A stretch of 64,000 nt of DNA. It comes from Centroberyx gerrardi (taxonomy: Eukaryota; Chordata; Actinopteri; Beryciformes; Berycidae). The stretch covers positions 21,479,480 through 21,543,479 of the forward strand of contig NC_136010.1 of NCBI RefSeq assembly GCF_048128805.1. The letters run 5' to 3'. The notes below the pieces were generated by a model. It saw only the letters and a program-made list of their open reading frames with translations, was not told the origin of the DNA and did no database searches. Shown here one piece after another: positions 50,964 through 64,000 of the stretch (the stretch's first letter is position 1; each line of letters starts with the position of its first letter). The position numbers were made by a program, and so were the translations under genes.

Positions 50964-52630
50964 GCTTCTGACCCATCAGCCAGAGTTGTGAGTCTTTGAA
51001 TGTTCAGGGTGGCAGTGGTATTGCTTACCTTTTGCCCAGTTACAGGTACAATCAATATTCAGAGTAAACCTTGTTGAGAATAATTCTGCTTAGATTGGTT
51101 GAAATTTTCCATTAACTTCATTGCAGTTCTTTCCCCTTCTGATCTGATCAATTCACTAGTGTTATTTTTAGTTGAACTTGATATAACTACTGTAGTTGTA
51201 TTTACTGTTTATTTTTTATATATATATGCGGGTATTTTTTCGTGACCTTTTTTGTGTGTATCCACAAGTTGAATGTATGACTTACTTGAAACTGCTTTAA
51301 TTCAGAATGTCTCCCTGACACACTTTTGAAGGATTTTGACTATAATTGGAGTTTCAGGGCATGACTGATTATGGACACCACGTCTCAGTGTTCTCTGAAA
51401 TAATAGTGTGATATTTCTCTATACATGACTACTTGCTTTCCTATTGTGTGCCATAGATTTTATGAAATTGTACAGTTTTGTAGTGGTAAATGTCATTGGC
51501 ATGTTTCTTTTTGAAGAGAGGCTTTTGATCAGTTTGGAGTCTTAAATTGTTTGACAAATTATTCCAGTGTCCTGTCCCTTTGTTAAATCAAAGTGCGCTT
51601 GTTCAGTCATCAATTTTTGATATTGTAGATTACAAAACTGGCTTTCATAAATGTTTTGTGGATGCTGAAGATACAGTAGTTGGTGTGAATCAAACCTTTT
51701 GCTAAGTGCCTAAGCCGAATTGTACATGTTGCTGTTGTCTTTTTAATGCACCATAAAGTTGTAATGAAGGCCCTGTTAAATGGATACATCAGTATGTTGT
51801 ACTGTGTAGCATTGCATTGTTTTATATTTTCATCCCAGTTTACAAAAATCAAGTATTTTTTTGTTTCCATATATTCCACTTGTAGACCTGCAGAGTCATT
51901 TAGGTGGCTGAGCTCTGAAGGCTATGAAATGCTTAATGCTCTCATGCCTGCACTTTATATTTCAAATTGTTTAATTTACATTTAATGGTTACATTTCAAA
52001 TCCATTTCATCTACTACCATGATAGTTACACTGGAAAAGCGCAAATCAACAATTTTGTCATCTTTTCCTTCCCCTCAGATTTTATTTTTTGAATCGTTGA
52101 CCATTTTGCTCATACTTTTGTTTACCCTTTGACCTCTGTTGAGTAATTCTCATACTTTCATTTTTCTATGTTCTTGTATCAACTGTTTTTTTTATTTATA
52201 ATACATGAAATGCTTGAGTTTAGGGGGAAGTTCTACCTCGTTTAGATTTGTTTTCCTCCATGCCCCCTAATCTCTATGCAATGCTCTGTACATTTTCCGA
52301 TACATTCTTGAGTATGCGATGATATTCTTTCATTCTCAACCTGCTGAGTTGAACAGTAATGAATGTATCACTGGACACTTTACACAACTCAGAATGGTCA
52401 GAATATTTATAGGCTCCTGCTGTACATTCCTCATTGATATGCATTTGCCAAGTTGTGCCTTTCTTTAAAAAAAGCAAACCATGTCAAAACTGCTTTGAAG
52501 TTGTCTCTACAATTCAAGTAATGTTGGCCTGTTTACGATGTAAATGTTTTTTTGTTTTTCAGTTGTTTCCTTCACCTAAATGTTGATTTCTTGTCTTTTT
52601 GAAAAATAAAATCAGGGTGACTTTTCCAAC
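50964..52630 (+). other. sall4: sall4 3'UTR
   Basis: About 1.65 kb of AT-rich, non-coding sequence runs from the stop to the first well-placed AATAAA (52605-52610). It contains a let-7 seed match, CTACCTC, at 52233-52239, and a six-base GCACTT (miR-430 type) at 51950-51955. Single matches of this length can arise by chance. Confidence 0.7.
52605..52610 (+). terminator. sall4 polyadenylation signal AATAAA
   Basis: A canonical hexamer about 1.64 kb after the sall4 stop, with T-rich sequence upstream and T/G-containing sequence downstream. Cleavage would be expected 10-30 nt later. Confidence 0.65.
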
Positions 52631-53681
52631 ATTGTGCCATTATTCCACCACAGAGGAAATGGTTACAGAACCCTGTAGTTAATCGACCTTGATAGATTAG
52701 CTGGAGTGTTGTACTGGCTACTTAAGATATATCTTCTCCAACCCTTACATTGCTTTCTATGCCAGCTCAGGCTGGTTTATTTGGATTTGACTAGTACTAC
52801 CTGATTTCCATCAAGTCACCTTCAGATGCCCCAAGTGAAATTGTTCTTTCTGATCTCATGTGACCCAGCAGTGGATATTCCAATGACCTGCTTAGCCCAT
52901 ACTCCATTGTCATTTTGCATCCTCAACGAAAATGATTTGCATCCACAACTAAAGCATGCTGTCCAATCACGTCTTTCCACAATCAGGTTTAGGTCAACTA
53001 CCGTGGCCTTTTCTTTCACAATAGTGACATGCAGCATGCCTCAGACTACACGCACGGTCACCATGCAGACCACTCAAACTAGTTGGCTAAGTGTGCATAC
53101 AAAACAAGAATTATATATCCATAGGTGCCTGTAGGTATTTGAAAAGCATTCTAGCCTAGTGTAAACTGAGGATAGGATAACACTGTTGCTTCTGGTCATG
53201 TATCACCAATACAAACTCAGCTGGTTTCAGTCAGATGGTGGTTCCCAAAGTGGGGTCGAGGGAACCCCAGGGGTCCTTGAAGGGGTTCCAGGGGAAACAA
53301 GCAAAACAAGAACTATATATGTATTTTTATTTTTTATTTTAAGATAGGACAGTGAGGGGATGACAGTGTGACTAACTGCTCATCACCAGAGGTTTCACTC
53401 ACCTCACCTAAACAGTTCTGTACCAAAACATCACACCCAAACACCTAAATCTCCTCAGACAGTGACAAAGTCTTATCAAATAGGGGTTCGCGGCTTAATG
53501 GTCATCTATTCGGATATGTCCGGGACTCCCTTAGTGTAGTACTTGCTGTAGTACTACAGCTAGCCTTTGCTGCCCTACTGACTGTAGCTGAACAGTCCCA
53601 TGAGTGACAGCTGGGGGAGCCTCCGCCCAGAACCGAGACAGCCAGGCGGACTGCCTACAGCTTCAAGCAGGGGCTGCAGGA
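52631..53681 (+). promoter_or_regulatory. sall4-atp9a intergenic gap with probable atp9a promoter
   Basis: About 1.05 kb separates the likely sall4 poly(A) site from the atp9a start codon. It holds a hAT-like relic (53236-53296). In the last 150 bp there is a 16-bp palindrome (53545-53560) and GC-richer sequence leading into the ATG, with no TATA box. The atp9a promoter and 5'UTR must lie here unless an unseen upstream exon exists. Confidence 0.5.
53236..53296. mobile_element. hAT-like terminal fragment
   Basis: TGGTTCCCAAAGTGGGGTC followed by two CCCCAGGGG-type blocks is typical of the ends of hAT transposons widespread in vertebrate genomes. Only one end is evident and there is no transposase coding. 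Confidence 0.55.
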
Positions 53682-63864
<10,183 letters not shown>

Positions 63865-64000
63865 GTACAGTAGTGTGAACCAGAGACCGAAGACCTGCAT
63901 TTAATTATTCAGGACTTAGTTTTAAGAGTTTGAGACTGGATTTTTCCTCCATAGATTGTTAGATTTATTTAACTTTTGAACAACCCAGTGATTTGCTGAG

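Overview
The window is nuclear DNA from a vertebrate, most likely a teleost fish. Three multi-exon genes with GT-AG introns are readable, all on the + strand and in this order: zfp64 (16020-18950), sall4 (44980-50963) and the 5' part of atp9a (53682-63864, running off the right edge). From general knowledge, human chromosome 20q13.2 carries the same three genes in the same order and orientation, so this is conserved microsynteny in a compact form. The fish assignment rests on the short intergenic distances, abundant CA/GT and TC microsatellites, a Tc1-type miniature transposon of a kind common in fish, SINE and LINE tails of fish type, and protein sequences close to, but distinct from, the mammalian ones. 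I cannot name the species.

Layout. 1-15600: non-coding DNA upstream of zfp64 with microsatellites, a G-rich tract, a possible tRNA-derived SINE and a Tc1-type MITE. A few stretches look like conserved regulatory DNA, but this cannot be tested here. 15650-16019: probable zfp64 promoter and 5'UTR with a perfect CRE. 16020-18950: zfp64, six coding exons, 693 aa. 18951-44540: a 26-kb non-coding interval with repeats and a degenerate tandem array of about 110-bp units close to sall4. 44541-44979: probable sall4 promoter and 5'UTR. 44980-50963: sall4, four exons, 1090 aa. 50964 to about 52630: sall4 3'UTR with an AATAAA. 52630-53681: a gap of about 1 kb holding a hAT-like relic and the probable atp9a promoter. 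53682-63864: atp9a exons 1-10, residues 1-292 of a protein expected to be about 1050 aa.

The genes are neighbours rather than a pathway. Zfp64 and Sall4 are C2H2 zinc-finger transcription regulators. Atp9a is an endosomal class 2 P4-ATPase. The sparse DNA around zfp64 and sall4 is where long-range developmental enhancers would be expected.

I found no new enzymatic or defence system. The most informative observation is that sall4 exon 2 contains a phase-compatible internal splice donor inside its first zinc-finger codons, which would give a 607-aa form equivalent to mammalian SALL4B. Others are a (TC)65 tract ending 7 bases before the atp9a exon 10 boundary, the fully symmetric exon design of zfp64, a 16-bp perfect palindrome in the atp9a promoter, an inverted TCF/LEF site pair, and the tandem array near sall4.
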